Source: Actinomadura darangshiensis
Lineage (GTDB): Bacteria; Actinomycetota; Actinomycetes; Streptosporangiales; Streptosporangiaceae
Direction: 5' to 3'
Assembly: GCF_004349235.1 (NCBI RefSeq)
Contig: NZ_SMKY01000038.1
Span: 1-45,864, forward strand
Length of the DNA: 45,864 bases
The position numbers and the translations under genes were made by a program. Within the stretch, counting starts at the first letter, position 1; each line of letters starts with the position of its first letter. Shown in pieces: positions 1 through 10,289 of the stretch. Under the pieces are notes generated by a model, which worked only from the letters and a program-made list of their open reading frames with translations, had not been told where the DNA came from and ran no database searches.

Positions 1-49
1 TGCCCACACAGTGTGCCCGCTGCGGGACGCGGGCGGTCCCCCCGGAGAA

Positions 50-84
50 GTCCGGCCCTGGACGCGCCGCGTCCAGGGCCGGAC
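50..84 (-). terminator. hpd terminator hairpin
   Basis: A perfect 16-bp inverted repeat, left arm GTCCGGCCCTGGACGC at 50-65 and exact complement at 69-84, has a 3-nt loop. It lies 26 nt past the hpd stop codon on the minus strand. There is no T-tract, as is common for actinobacterial terminators. Confidence 0.75.
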
Positions 85-109
85 ATCCCCGAGTCCGCGA
101 AGGCGGATG

Positions 110-1872
<1,763 letters not shown>

Positions 1873-1905
1873 GGAGCGGCGGGCCGGACGTCCTCCCGGC
1901 CGGGT

Positions 1906-1936
1906 GATCGCCCGCCCCTGGGGAGGGCGGGCGGTC
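1906..1936. terminator. bidirectional terminator between lrp and greA
   Basis: The arms GATCGCCCGCCC (1906-1917) and GGGCGGGCGGTC (1925-1936) pair except at one position and enclose a 7-nt loop. The hairpin sits between the convergent stops of the Lrp-type gene and greA, so it can serve both. Confidence 0.65.
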
Positions 1937-1948
1937 GTGGCGGTGGTG

Positions 1949-2449
1949 CTATGCCGCGCCGTAGGGGGTCGCGTCGATGATCTCCACGGTCATCGAGCGC
2001 CCGTTGGGCAGCGAGTAGGTGGCCTTGTCGCCCACCTTCTTGCCGTCGATCGCGGCGCCGAGCGGCGACTTCGGCGAGTAGACGTCGATGGGGGCGCCGA
2101 CCTCCTCGCGGGAGGCGAGCAGGAAGGTGACCTCCTCGTCGTCTCCCTCGAACGAGACCGTGACGGTCATGCCGGGGCCGACGACGCCCTCGGTGCGCGG
2201 CGCCTCGCCCACGCGGGCGTTCTCCAGGATGGCCTGGAGCTGGAGGATCCGGCCCTCGATCTTGCCCTGCTCCTCCTTGGCCGCGTGGTAGCCGCCGTTC
2301 TCGCGCAGGTCGCCCTCCTCCCGCGCCGCCTCGATCTTCTGAGCGATCTCGATGCGGCCCGGGCCCGACAGGTGGTCCAGCTCAGACTTGAGCCGGTCGT
2401 ACGCCTCCTGGGTCAGCCAGGTGACGTTGTCAGCGCGGGTCTCGGTCAC
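1949..2449 (-). CDS. greA: transcription elongation factor GreA
   Basis: A 166-aa protein, the usual Gre length. It has an N-terminal antiparallel coiled coil (about residues 10-85, with LTQEAYDRLKSELDHLSG, EEGDLRENGGYHAAKEEQG, and acidic tip residues near D49 and E51) and a C-terminal FKBP-like domain ending GRSMTVEIIDATPYGAA. GreA stimulates transcript cleavage by backtracked RNA polymerase. The GTG start is backed by GAGGAG 7 nt upstream. It is adjacent to DUF4307 and mca as in M. tuberculosis (Rv1080c-Rv1082). A long leader with a hairpin precedes it. Confidence 0.97.
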   Translation of the reverse strand: MTETRADNVTWLTQEAYDRLKSELDHLSGPGRIEIAQKIEAAREEGDLRENGGYHAAKEEQGKIEGRILQLQAILENARVGEAPRTEGVVGPGMTVTVSFEGDDEEVTFLLASREEVGAPIDVYSPKSPLGAAIDGKKVGDKATYSLPNGRSMTVEIIDATPYGAA

Positions 2450-2638
2450 GGGTACTCCTCATCCACATGGTGCGATCCGACCCGCCCCCGCGGGCGGGTG
2501 TCACATCGACATGAAGTGCGGCCGGGTGAAACCTCTAGCCTATCCGGTGGTTGCGGGTAAAGGTTCCCTGAACCAGGCGTCCGCAATCCGCCAATCGTGT
2601 CTTATCCCTTACCGAGCGTAGGAGGCCCGGCGAGGCGG
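2450..2638 (-). promoter_or_regulatory. greA leader region with hairpin
   Basis: The 189 nt between the DUF4307 stop and greA hold an 8-bp perfect hairpin, arms ACCCGCCC (2480-2487) and GGGCGGGT (2492-2499), about 30 nt upstream of the greA GTG. A palindrome, GGTTC-CCT-GAACC, lies at 2562-2574. A minus-strand -10-like TAGGCT lies at about 2537-2542, so the hairpin would be in the transcribed leader. E. coli greA also has an attenuating leader, but similarity of mechanism here is only inferred. Confidence 0.35.
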
Positions 2639-3025
2639 TCAGACCTTGCGGCAGTCGCGGATCCTCGCGCCGGTGGCCCGCCTCGCGGTCTGCAGCGTCT
2701 CCGCGCCCTTCACGCTGGACTTCCCGACCGGCACGGTGACCTCCTTCTTGGCGAGGACGACGAGGTCGGCGTCGTAGGCGTCGACCGTGCAGCGCACCTC
2801 GTCGCCCTTCCCCTTGGCCACCGTGTAGGTGATGTCGACCGACGTGCCGGTGATGTCGTAGGCCACCGTCTGCGGGACGATCCCGGGCGTCTGCCCCGTG
2901 TGCGCGGCCAGGATCCCGAACCCGGACGCCATCACCGCGGTGACGACGCCGATGACCACCAGCCCCAGCCGGGAGCCCCGCCGGGGCTCGGCGGGCGGCG
3001 CTTCCTTCGACACGCTCGTCGTCAT
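2639..3025 (-). CDS. DUF4307 single-pass membrane protein
   Basis: A 128-aa protein with a short charged cytosolic N-terminus, one transmembrane helix (about residues 19-41, [20 protein letters not shown]) and an extracytoplasmic beta-rich domain. That domain contains two cysteines (C79 in VRCTVDAYD and C125 in IRDCRKV) that could pair. It matches the DUF4307 family (Rv1081c-like), which has no known function. A GGAG lies 10 nt before the ATG. It is divergent from mca and upstream of greA in the same direction. Confidence 0.85.
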   Translation of the reverse strand: MTTSVSKEAPPAEPRRGSRLGLVVIGVVTAVMASGFGILAAHTGQTPGIVPQTVAYDITGTSVDITYTVAKGKGDEVRCTVDAYDADLVVLAKKEVTVPVGKSSVKGAETLQTARRATGARIRDCRKV

Positions 3026-3055
3026 GGCGGGGAATCTCCGTGCGGGGTGGGGACG

Positions 3056-3068
3056 TTGTCAGGGACAA
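3056..3068. promoter_or_regulatory. palindrome in DUF4307/mca divergent promoter region
   Basis: TTGTC-AGG-GACAA is a perfect 5-bp inverted repeat in the 115-bp space between the divergent DUF4307 and mca genes. Its left half also resembles a -35 element. Its role as an operator is unproven. Confidence 0.25.
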
Positions 3069-3140
3069 TTCATTCTCGTCTGTCATGGCGCGTGCCTCGA
3101 ACCGGGGGCCGCTCAAGAGTTCCGAGAGGGAGATCCCCCA

Positions 3141-4079
3141 GTGTCCGAGGTCATCGACGACGGTACGACGCTCGAACGCCCTTGCGGCGGGGGCGGTGAC
3201 GAGCCGCTGCGGCTGATGGCCGTGCACGCCCACCCCGACGACGAGTCCAGCAAGGGCGCGGCCACGATGGCGCGGTACGTCGCCGACGGCGTCGAGGTCC
3301 TCGTCGTCACCTGCACGGGCGGCGAGCGCGGCGACATCCTGAACCCGGCCATGGACCGTCCCGAGGTCAAGGCCGACATCGGCAAGGTCCGCGAGGCGGA
3401 GATGGCGCGGGCCCGCGAGATCCTCGGCGTCCGGCAGCACTGGCTCGGCTTCGTCGACTCCGGCTTCCCCGAGGGCGACCCGCTGCCGCCGCTGCCCGAA
3501 GGCTGCTTCGCGCTGGAGCCGCTGGAGACGGCCACCGAGCCGCTGGTGCGCGCCGTCCGCGAGTTCCGGCCCCACGTGATGCTCACCTACGACGAGAAGG
3601 GCGGCTACCCCCACCCCGACCACGTGAAGTGCCACGAGGTGTCGGTGGCGGCGTTCGAGGCCGCGGGCGACCCGGACCGCTACCCGGAGGCGGGCGAGCC
3701 CTGGCAGCCGCTCAAGCTCTACTACCACATGACGTTCAGCAAGGACCGCATTCTCGCGTTGCACAACGCCATGGAGAAGGCGGGCCTGGAGTCGCCGTAC
3801 GGCGACTGGATGAAGCGCTTCGAGGACGAGACCGACAAGGCCGCGAAGTGGGACGTGACCACCCGCGTCCCCTGCGGCGACCACTTCGAGACCCGGGACC
3901 GCGCCCTCCTCGCCCACGCCACCCAGATCGACCCCAACGGGTTCTGGTTCGTCGTCCCGCTGGACGTCCAGCGCGAGGCATGGCCCACCGAGGACTACCA
4001 TTTGGCCAGGTCCCTGGTCGACACGGAGCTGCCGGAGGACGACCTGTTCGCCGGCATCCGGGAGAAGGTGTGTCTGTGA
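3141..4079 (+). CDS. mca: mycothiol S-conjugate amidase Mca
   Basis: A 312-aa zinc amidase that cleaves mycothiol S-conjugates during detoxification, releasing mercapturic acids and GlcN-Ins. It has the LmbE/MshB-type fold, with metal motif [10 protein letters not shown] near residues 28-36 and the third ligand in HPDHVKCHE. The lengths of [15 protein letters not shown] and of the C-terminal region fit Mca rather than the shorter MshB. The GTG start follows GAGAGGGAG with good spacing, and upstream in-frame codons show no homology. Its stop overlaps the next ATG (TGATG), so the pair is translationally coupled. Its presence marks the organism as a mycothiol producer. Confidence 0.95.
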   Translation: MSEVIDDGTTLERPCGGGGDEPLRLMAVHAHPDDESSKGAATMARYVADGVEVLVVTCTGGERGDILNPAMDRPEVKADIGKVREAEMARAREILGVRQHWLGFVDSGFPEGDPLPPLPEGCFALEPLETATEPLVRAVREFRPHVMLTYDEKGGYPHPDHVKCHEVSVAAFEAAGDPDRYPEAGEPWQPLKLYYHMTFSKDRILALHNAMEKAGLESPYGDWMKRFEDETDKAAKWDVTTRVPCGDHFETRDRALLAHATQIDPNGFWFVVPLDVQREAWPTEDYHLARSLVDTELPEDDLFAGIREKVCL

Positions 4080-4303
4080 TGCCTCCCGTCCTCGCCCTGC
4101 CGCTGAACGACGACACGGTCAGCCCGGGCGTCCTCGGCTTCGCGGTCTTCATCGCGCTGCTGGTCGCGACGGTCTTCCTGGTCCGCTCGATGACCAAGCA
4201 GATGAAGAAGATCCAGGCGCCCCGCGAGGACGACCTGAAGCAGCAGGAGTGGGAGCGCGCAGAGGCCGAGAAGGCGGCCAAGGCCCCGGCCGACGACGCC
4301 TGA
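4079..4303 (+). CDS. small single-pass membrane protein downstream of mca
   Basis: A 74-aa protein. After a short N-terminus it has one transmembrane helix (about residues 16-36, GVLGFAVFIALLVATVFLV). A basic stretch (RSMTKQMKKIQ) and a Glu/Ala-rich charged tail follow, giving N-out/C-in topology by the positive-inside rule. The ATG overlaps the mca stop. Position and size match Rv1083 of M. tuberculosis. The function is unknown; coupling to mca suggests a related role. Confidence 0.82.
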   Translation: MPPVLALPLNDDTVSPGVLGFAVFIALLVATVFLVRSMTKQMKKIQAPREDDLKQQEWERAEAEKAAKAPADDA

Positions 4304-4323
4304 ACCCGGACGGGCCCACCCCC

Positions 4324-5592
4324 ATGACACGAACGCACGGTGCGGAGATGTTCCCGCCGTCCGGTCCGGCGCGTCCGCACAGGGTCACCGCGCTGCTGCG
4401 CGAGCGCGGCGGCGCGGGCGCGCGGGTCACCTTCTTCGAGCTCTTCTTCGACCTGGTCTTCGTCTTCGCGATCACCCAGCTGTCCCACCTGCTGCTCCAC
4501 CACCTCACCCCGCGCGGCGCCGGCGAGACGCTGCTGCTCCTGCTGGCGGTGTGGTGGGCGTGGATGTACACGTGCTGGACGACGAACTGGTTCGACCCCG
4601 ACCATCCCGCGATCCGGCTGATGCTCGTCGGGGTGATGGTGGCCGGGCTGTTCATGGCGGCGATGGTGCCGGGCGCGTTCGGCGACAAAGGGATGTGGTT
4701 CGCCGTCGCCTACGTCGCCGTCCAGGTCGGCCGCACCACGTTCGTCGTGGCCTGCACCTGGGGGCACGAACTCGGGCGGACCTTCCAGCGGGTCCTGTTC
4801 TGGCAGGTGGTCTCCGCCGTCCTGTGGATCGGCGGCGCCCTCGTCCACGACCACGACGCCCGCGCCGGGCTTTGGCTGCTGGCGATCGCCCTGGAGTACC
4901 TCGCGCCCTGGCACGGCTACAGGACCCCGCTGCTCGGCCGGTCCAGCACCGCCGAGTGGACGATCGACGGCGGTCACATGGCCGAGCGCTGCCAGTTGTT
5001 CCTCATCATCGCGCTGGGCGAGACGGTCCTGGTCACCGGTGCCGCGCTCGGCGGGCACACCCCGTCGGCCGCGGTCGCCGCCGGCTTCGTCTCGGCGTTC
5101 GTCGGCACCGTCGCGCTGTGGTGGATCTACTTCGACCACACCGCGGAGGCCGCCGCCGAGCGCATCGCCGCGTCCGCCGACCCCGGACGCCTCGGCCGCT
5201 CGGCCTACACCTTCATCCACATCGTCATGGTCGCGGGCATCGTCGTCGGGGCGGTCGCGGACGAGATGGTGATGGTCCACCCGGGCGGCCACCTGGCCGA
5301 CGGGTTCATCGCGGTCGCGGTGGGCGGCCCGGCGCTGTTCATCGCCGGGCACGCGCTGTTCAAGCGGGCCGTCTTCGGCGGCTTCACCCGGGCGCGGATG
5401 GTCGCGCTCCTCGGCCTGGCGGTGCTCGCGGCGGCGGCGACCTCCGCCCACGGGCTCACGCCCCTCGCGGTGCACGCCTGCGCGGCCGCCGTGGTGGTGG
5501 CGCTGGCGCTGTGGGACGTCCGCGCCCACCGGCTGCACCGCCGGGAGGCCGCCGCGCTTCCGGGGCCGCTCCAGACCGCCGAAGGCCGGTGA
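4324..5592 (+). CDS. low temperature requirement protein A (LtrA) family membrane protein
   Basis: A 422-aa multi-pass membrane protein. The LtrA signature is near the N-terminus (VTFFELFFDLVFVFAITQLS), followed by about a dozen hydrophobic segments. Conserved charged patches lie between helices, including WTIDGGHMAERCQLFLIIALGE and WWIYFDHTAE. The biochemical activity of this family is not established. The ATG at 4324 lies 20 nt after the preceding stop and has no clear Shine-Dalgarno, so translation may be coupled. It differs from other genes here in lacking a counterpart in the mycobacterial synteny block. Confidence 0.88.
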   Translation: MTRTHGAEMFPPSGPARPHRVTALLRERGGAGARVTFFELFFDLVFVFAITQLSHLLLHHLTPRGAGETLLLLLAVWWAWMYTCWTTNWFDPDHPAIRLMLVGVMVAGLFMAAMVPGAFGDKGMWFAVAYVAVQVGRTTFVVACTWGHELGRTFQRVLFWQVVSAVLWIGGALVHDHDARAGLWLLAIALEYLAPWHGYRTPLLGRSSTAEWTIDGGHMAERCQLFLIIALGETVLVTGAALGGHTPSAAVAAGFVSAFVGTVALWWIYFDHTAEAAAERIAASADPGRLGRSAYTFIHIVMVAGIVVGAVADEMVMVHPGGHLADGFIAVAVGGPALFIAGHALFKRAVFGGFTRARMVALLGLAVLAAAATSAHGLTPLAVHACAAAVVVALALWDVRAHRLHRREAAALPGPLQTAEGR

Positions 5593-5639
5593 CGGGCCCG
5601 TCCGGTTGGACCCTGCCGCCTCCGGGGAGGACCCTCGAC

Positions 5640-6206
5640 GTGCGCGCGAACGTGGAACCTGAGGACGCCGGGACGGGCCGGGAGGCCGCGCTCCGCCGCG
5701 TCCTCGACGACCACCTCGCCGCCGCGGCCGGGGGCGGGGGCGAACCGGAGTCCGCGGGGCTCGCGCTGCTGGACCGGGAGCGCTGGGCGGAGGCGGCCGA
5801 GGTGCTGGCGGACGCCCTGCGGCAGGCCGAGCGCGACGGCGCCCCGCCGGCCGTCCTGGCCGCCCGCCTCAACCTCGCCCGCGCGCTGACCAGGACCGGC
5901 GACCTCGACCGCGCGATCGAGCTGCTCGGCCCGCTGCCGGACGGGTTCGCCGCCCTGCCCGAGCCCGACGACGGCGCCCGCGCCCGCGCGCTGGCGAGCC
6001 TCGGCGAGGCCTACCTGCGCGCGGACCGCCCGGTCGCCGCCATCAACTTCTTCGGCCAGGCCCTGGAGATCCTCCGCAGGCTGGACGCCGTGGACGGGCA
6101 GGCCGCCATGTTCACCTGCATCGCCGAGGCCGCCCGCCTCCGCGGCGACGGGCCCGCCGAACGCGCCGCCCGCGCACGCGCCGCCGAGCTGAGCCCGGGC
6201 GCGTGA
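5640..6206 (+). CDS. TPR-repeat protein
   Basis: A 188-aa all-helical cytosolic protein with degenerate tetratricopeptide repeats: LDRERWAEAAEVLADALRQ, ARLNLARALTRTGDLDRAIE, ALASLGEAYLRADRPVAAIN and ALEILRRL. It is likely a protein-interaction scaffold; no partner can be named. The GTG at 5640 is chosen because GGGGAGG lies 9 nt upstream. An earlier in-frame GTG at 5589 overlaps the LtrA stop but has no such site. It probably belongs to the LtrA transcript. Confidence 0.75.
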   Translation: MRANVEPEDAGTGREAALRRVLDDHLAAAAGGGGEPESAGLALLDRERWAEAAEVLADALRQAERDGAPPAVLAARLNLARALTRTGDLDRAIELLGPLPDGFAALPEPDDGARARALASLGEAYLRADRPVAAINFFGQALEILRRLDAVDGQAAMFTCIAEAARLRGDGPAERAARARAAELSPGA

Positions 6207-6209
6207 CCG

Positions 6210-6686
6210 TCACGCCTTGCCGTGGTCCCAGCTGGTGATCCGCTCCGGTTCCATGACGATGAGGACGCGCTTGGCGAGCGCCTGCTCGATGCCCTCGGCG
6301 ATGACCGGGTCGACCGGCTCGCCCATCTCCGGGACGGGCAGCCCCGCCATGCGGGAGCCGACGACCATGCCGACCAGGCTGCGCGGCCCCGGCTCCTCGA
6401 CGACGATGCCGCGGCCGTAGAGGGCGACGCCGCGCAGCTCGTTGTACTCGACGCCGTCCTCGACCAGGCACGTCATCGTCGGGTTCCGGCGCAGGTTCAG
6501 CACCTTTTGCGACGCCTTGTACGTGGTGAAGGCGATCTTGCCCTTGTAGAGCGCGTAGAACATCGTGACCAGGTGCGGCTCGCCGTCCTTGCCGATCGTC
6601 GCGACCTGCACCTTGAAGTTGCCGGCGAGGTAGGCGCCGACCTCCTCCGGCGTCATCTTGATCTTCTCGCGCTTGTTCCCGGCCAA
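6210..6686 (-). CDS. PPOX-class F420/flavin-dependent oxidoreductase
   Basis: A 158-aa split-barrel protein of the pyridoxamine 5'-phosphate oxidase-like superfamily. Typical family segments are [39 protein letters not shown] and [23 protein letters not shown]. Many actinobacterial members use F420 or flavin, but the substrate cannot be read from sequence. The TTG at 6686 is chosen because CCTGGGAGG lies just upstream with proper spacing and the family opening [14 protein letters not shown] begins there. Longer in-frame upstream sequence overlaps the rnz promoter. It converges tightly on the TPR gene (3 nt apart). Confidence 0.85.
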   Translation of the reverse strand: MAGNKREKIKMTPEEVGAYLAGNFKVQVATIGKDGEPHLVTMFYALYKGKIAFTTYKASQKVLNLRRNPTMTCLVEDGVEYNELRGVALYGRGIVVEEPGPRSLVGMVVGSRMAGLPVPEMGEPVDPVIAEGIEQALAKRVLIVMEPERITSWDHGKA

Positions 6687-6765
6687 CGGAGCCTCCCAGG
6701 GTCGCCTGCAGGATGCACACGATAACCAAGCGCTTGCCCGCCTCCGCACCCGGCACCATGGACGG

Positions 6766-7701
6766 ATGTCCGTCCGCGATCTGACCGTCCTCGGCTCCGC
6801 CAGCGCGGTGCCCACCAAGTCCCGCAACCACAACGGCTACCTGCTGCGCTGGGACGGCCACGGCGTCCTGTTCGACCCGGGCGAGGGGACGCAGCGGCAG
6901 ATGGCGCACGCGGGCGTCTCGGCGAACGACGTGACCTGGATCTGCGTGACGCACTTCCACGGCGACCACTGCCTCGGCGTGCCCGGGATCGTCCAGCGCA
7001 TCGCCCGCGACGGCGTCGAGCACCCGGTGGACGCGGCGTTCCCCGCGAGCGGCCGCCAGTACTGGGAGCGGCTGCGGCACGCGACCGCCTTCCGCGACAC
7101 CGACGTGATCCGGGAACGTCCGGTGTCCGGCGAGCGGATGGCGCTCGACACCGGCGACGCCCCGTTCACCCTGGCGGCGCGCCGCCTCTCCCACCCGGTC
7201 GAGGCGTACGGGTACCGGCTGGAGGAGCCGGACGGCGTCACGATGCTGCCCGCCGAACTCGGCGCCAGGGGCGTCGGCGGCCCGCTGATCCGGCGCCTCC
7301 AGGAGGAGGGGCGGGTCACCACCCCCGAAGGCCGCACGGTCACGCTGGACGAGTGCAGCGTGACCCGTCCGGGGCAGAAGGTCGCGTTCGTCATGGACAC
7401 CCGGCTCTGCGACGGCGTCCGCGAACTGGCCGACGGCGTCGACATGCTCGTCATCGAGTCGACGTTCCTGAACCAGGACGCCGCCCTGGCCACCGAGTAC
7501 GGCCACCTCACCGCCGCCCAGGCGGGCGAAGTGGCCGCCCTCTCGGGCGTCCGGCACCTCGTCCTGACCCACTTCTCCGAGCGGTACCCCGCCGACGACG
7601 AGAAGCGCTTCGTGGCGGAGGCGTCCGCCGCCTTCGCCGGCGACATCACCCTGGTCCACGATCTCGACCGGATCCCGATGCCGCAGCGCCGTCTGACCTG
7701 A
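6766..7701 (+). CDS. rnz: ribonuclease Z (MBL-fold)
   Basis: A 311-aa metallo-beta-lactamase-fold endonuclease that trims tRNA 3' ends. The zinc motif HFHGDHCLG is at residues 63-71, and further ligands are in VMDTRLCDG and in [10 protein letters not shown] near the C-terminus. The N-terminal [20 protein letters not shown] is diagnostic for RNase Z. The length fits the short bacterial form. The ATG at 6766 is the first homologous start; the Shine-Dalgarno is weak. It is divergent from the PPOX gene, with about 80 bp between the two starts. Confidence 0.92.
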   Translation: MSVRDLTVLGSASAVPTKSRNHNGYLLRWDGHGVLFDPGEGTQRQMAHAGVSANDVTWICVTHFHGDHCLGVPGIVQRIARDGVEHPVDAAFPASGRQYWERLRHATAFRDTDVIRERPVSGERMALDTGDAPFTLAARRLSHPVEAYGYRLEEPDGVTMLPAELGARGVGGPLIRRLQEEGRVTTPEGRTVTLDECSVTRPGQKVAFVMDTRLCDGVRELADGVDMLVIESTFLNQDAALATEYGHLTAAQAGEVAALSGVRHLVLTHFSERYPADDEKRFVAEASAAFAGDITLVHDLDRIPMPQRRLT

Positions 7702-7726
7702 CCCGAACCTGGGCAGGACTCCGTCC

Positions 7727-9082
7727 ATGGCTGACGAAGTCGATGTCGTGGTGATCGGTCTGGGACCCGGGGGAGAGGACGCCGCGGGGAGGCTCGCCGA
7801 AGCGGGCCTTTCGGTCGTCGGCGTGGAGTCCCGGCTGGTCGGCGGCGAATGCCCGTACTACGCCTGCGTCCCCACCAAGATGATGGTGCGCGCCGCCGGC
7901 CTGCTCGCCGAGGCGGACCGCGTCCCCGGGATGGCGGGCGAGGCGTCCGTCCGCCCCGACTGGGCGCCGGTCGCCGCCCGGATCCGCGACGAGGCGACCG
8001 ACTCGTGGGACGACAAGGTCGCCGTCGACCGCCTCACCGGCAAGGGCGTGACGTTCGTCCGCGGCGAGGGCCGCATCACCGCCCCGAACGAGGTGACGGT
8101 CGACGACCGGGTCTTCCACACGAGCCGCGGCATCGTCCTCAACACTGGCACGTCTCCCACCGCCCCGCCCATCGACGGCCTGGCCGATACCCCGTTCTGG
8201 ACGAACCGGGAGGCCGTCCAGACCACGGAGGCGCCCGAATCCCTCATCGTGCTCGGCGGCGGAGTGGTCGGCGCCGAGATGGCGCAGGTCTTCTCCCGCT
8301 TCGGCACCCGCGTCACCGTCGTGGAGGCCGCCGACCGCCTCCTCCTCAACGAGGAACCCGAGTCCAGCGCCCTCATACGCGAGGTCTTCGAACGCGAGGG
8401 GATCGGCGTCCGCACCGGTGTGGACGTCAGCCGCGTCACCCACGACGGCGAGTTCACGATGCGCCTCGGCGACGAGACCCTCGCCGCCGGCCGGCTCCTC
8501 GTCGCGACCGGCCGCCGCCCCAATCTGAAGGGCCTCGGCCTCGGCAGCGTCGGCCTCGACGAGACGGCCCGCCGGCTCCCGGTGGACGGCCGCATGCGCG
8601 CCGCCGACCACGTCTGGGCCATCGGCGACATCACGGGCATGGGCGCCTTCACGCACGTCTCCATGTACCAGGCGGCCATCGCCGTCCGCGACATCCTCGG
8701 CCAGGAGGGCTCACCCGCCGCCTACCGCGCCGTCCCCCGCGTCACCTTCACCGACCCCGAGATCGCCTCCGTCGGCCTCACCGAGGCGCAGGCCCGCGAC
8801 CAGAACCTGCCCGTCCGCACCGCCATCGCGCAGATCCCCGAGTCGGCCCGCGGCTGGATCCACAAGACGGGCAACGACGGCTTCATCAAGCTCGTCGAGA
8901 GCACCGAATGGGGCACCCTGGTCGGCGCCACCGCCGCCGGCCCCTCCGGCGGCGAGATCCTCGGCTTCCTGGCCGTGGCCGTCCACACCGAAACCCCCAC
9001 CGCCGCCCTCCGCGACATGATCTACGCCTACCCCACCTTCCACCGCACCATAGAAACCGCCTTGACCAACCTCACCCACTGA
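7727..9082 (+). CDS. FAD/NAD(P)-dependent pyridine nucleotide-disulfide oxidoreductase
   Basis: A 451-aa class I flavoprotein disulfide reductase. The FAD-binding GLGPGGEDAAG is at about residue 11. The redox-active CPYYAC is at residues 42-47 within GGECPYYACVPTK. The NAD(P)-binding VLGGGVVGAEMAQVF is at about residue 173. The second FAD motif is VWAIGDITG, followed by a dimerisation domain. The usual catalytic His-Pro near the C-terminus reads YAYPTFHRTIE, so the base is Tyr-Pro or a shifted His. It is not clearly lipoamide dehydrogenase, mycothione reductase or mercuric reductase, and the substrate is open. An AGGA lies upstream of the ATG, and only 25 bp separate it from rnz. Confidence 0.88.
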   Translation: MADEVDVVVIGLGPGGEDAAGRLAEAGLSVVGVESRLVGGECPYYACVPTKMMVRAAGLLAEADRVPGMAGEASVRPDWAPVAARIRDEATDSWDDKVAVDRLTGKGVTFVRGEGRITAPNEVTVDDRVFHTSRGIVLNTGTSPTAPPIDGLADTPFWTNREAVQTTEAPESLIVLGGGVVGAEMAQVFSRFGTRVTVVEAADRLLLNEEPESSALIREVFEREGIGVRTGVDVSRVTHDGEFTMRLGDETLAAGRLLVATGRRPNLKGLGLGSVGLDETARRLPVDGRMRAADHVWAIGDITGMGAFTHVSMYQAAIAVRDILGQEGSPAAYRAVPRVTFTDPEIASVGLTEAQARDQNLPVRTAIAQIPESARGWIHKTGNDGFIKLVESTEWGTLVGATAAGPSGGEILGFLAVAVHTETPTAALRDMIYAYPTFHRTIETALTNLTH

Positions 9083-9087
9083 GCGAC

Positions 9088-10175
9088 TCAGGCCCCGCCA
9101 GGAACCACGAGCCTTTGGTTGACGATCGGGAGGTACCCCTCCTTACGCCGGCGTCTTCTCCCGCGGCCTGCGGGGAAGACCAGGACCGCTGAAATGACCT
9201 CGGTGATGAGCGCCCGTCTCTGGTGAAGGTCATAACCCCCTTCCTCTGGAAGGATCTGCCATCGCCGGAGCCGCTCTGCCGCTCGGTCCTTGAAACAGGC
9301 GTCGACCGCTTCCCATGCGAGCTTCTCCGCGGTCAGATCCCGGAGGATCTCTTCAAGGACAGCCGACCGCTGCCGGAACACGGCCTCTCCGGCTCCCCGA
9401 GCCGGTCGGTGACGATCTCACCGTCGATCATGCGCAGACCTGCGAGGCGAGGGCTGGAGATGATCTGCTTGACGGTCTGAGTTCGCCAGGGGCCGCCGTT
9501 CTCGGTCGGAATCCCGGAGCGTGCGAAGATCTCTGTAACCGCGCCCCATGACCGTCCCTCGGCACAGGCGGCCACGGCTTCACGGATGACTGCGGCTTCT
9601 TCCGGGACGACCTCGATGGCTCCTGCTACGCCCGCGGCGGGACGGTAGCCGAAGACCCGTCCGCCCGTGTGGGCTACTCCCCGCTGCGCCTGGGCGGCGT
9701 ACCACCGCCTCGTCCGGTCACTTCGCCTGGAGTTCTCGCCCATCACGACCGAGACGTCCTGCAAACCCGTCTCATCGGCATCCGGTGCGTATAGGTCGTG
9801 GTGTCCTTGCCAGTCCAAGAAGACACGACCTGGGACTGTGCAGAAAGCGGTTATGAAGCGCTCCCACTGCGCCGGTGTCTTATAGATGCGGTCGACGTCC
9901 ACTGCCACGACGCCCTGCACTGGCTCGCCCTCGGCGGTGTGGCCACGGTGTAAATCCAACAGAAGAGCCTCGAAACCGGAGCGGTGTTCGCCGCGGCTCG
10001 CCGATCTGTCGTTGTCGGTGTACCGCTTGACGACGATGGCGTCCGCGTCGTGTGCCATCGCTTCGCAGGCGGAGTGCTGGGCGTGGACGCCCAGGACGCC
10101 AGCGAGGGTTCGCCGCTTCCCTGAAAGATCGCTGATACGCGCGTAGGCGATCAGGCGCGGCTGGATGGAACTCAT
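9088..10175 (-). pseudogene. decayed large serine recombinase (integrase)
   Basis: The 5' part (10175 to 9333) encodes 280 aa with a resolvase-type catalytic domain (LIAYARISDLSGKR, VVAVDVDRIYKTPAQWERF) and a recombinase domain (VFGYRP, GIPTENGGPWRTQTVKQIISSPRLAGLR). After TDRLGEPERP the frame is lost. A second frame (from about 9381 to 9088) encodes the coiled-coil/C-terminal part (FRQRSAVLEEILRDLTAEKL, HQRRALITEVISAVLVFPAGR). The zinc-ribbon segment expected between them is absent, so an internal deletion plus frameshift has destroyed the gene. The start has GGGAGG upstream. Codon use is less GC3-rich than in the neighbours, consistent with foreign origin. It points away from the adjacent DUF255 gene, the usual arrangement for an integrase next to an attachment site. 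Confidence 0.85.
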
Positions 10176-10289
10176 CTCGCCTCCCGAGGTCTGCCTGGCC
10201 GGACGTGACCCGGAAGTTACAGTGCGGGACCGACACTCTGCGGTGGGTGACGAGGTCGGTGGTGCTGGGGCGTGTGAGAGGCTGGGGGA

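Noticed and set aside
3736..5538. 600-aa minus-strand ORF over mca and the LtrA-type gene
   Set aside because: Low-complexity Arg/Gly/His composition with no domain; the plus-strand genes are well supported.
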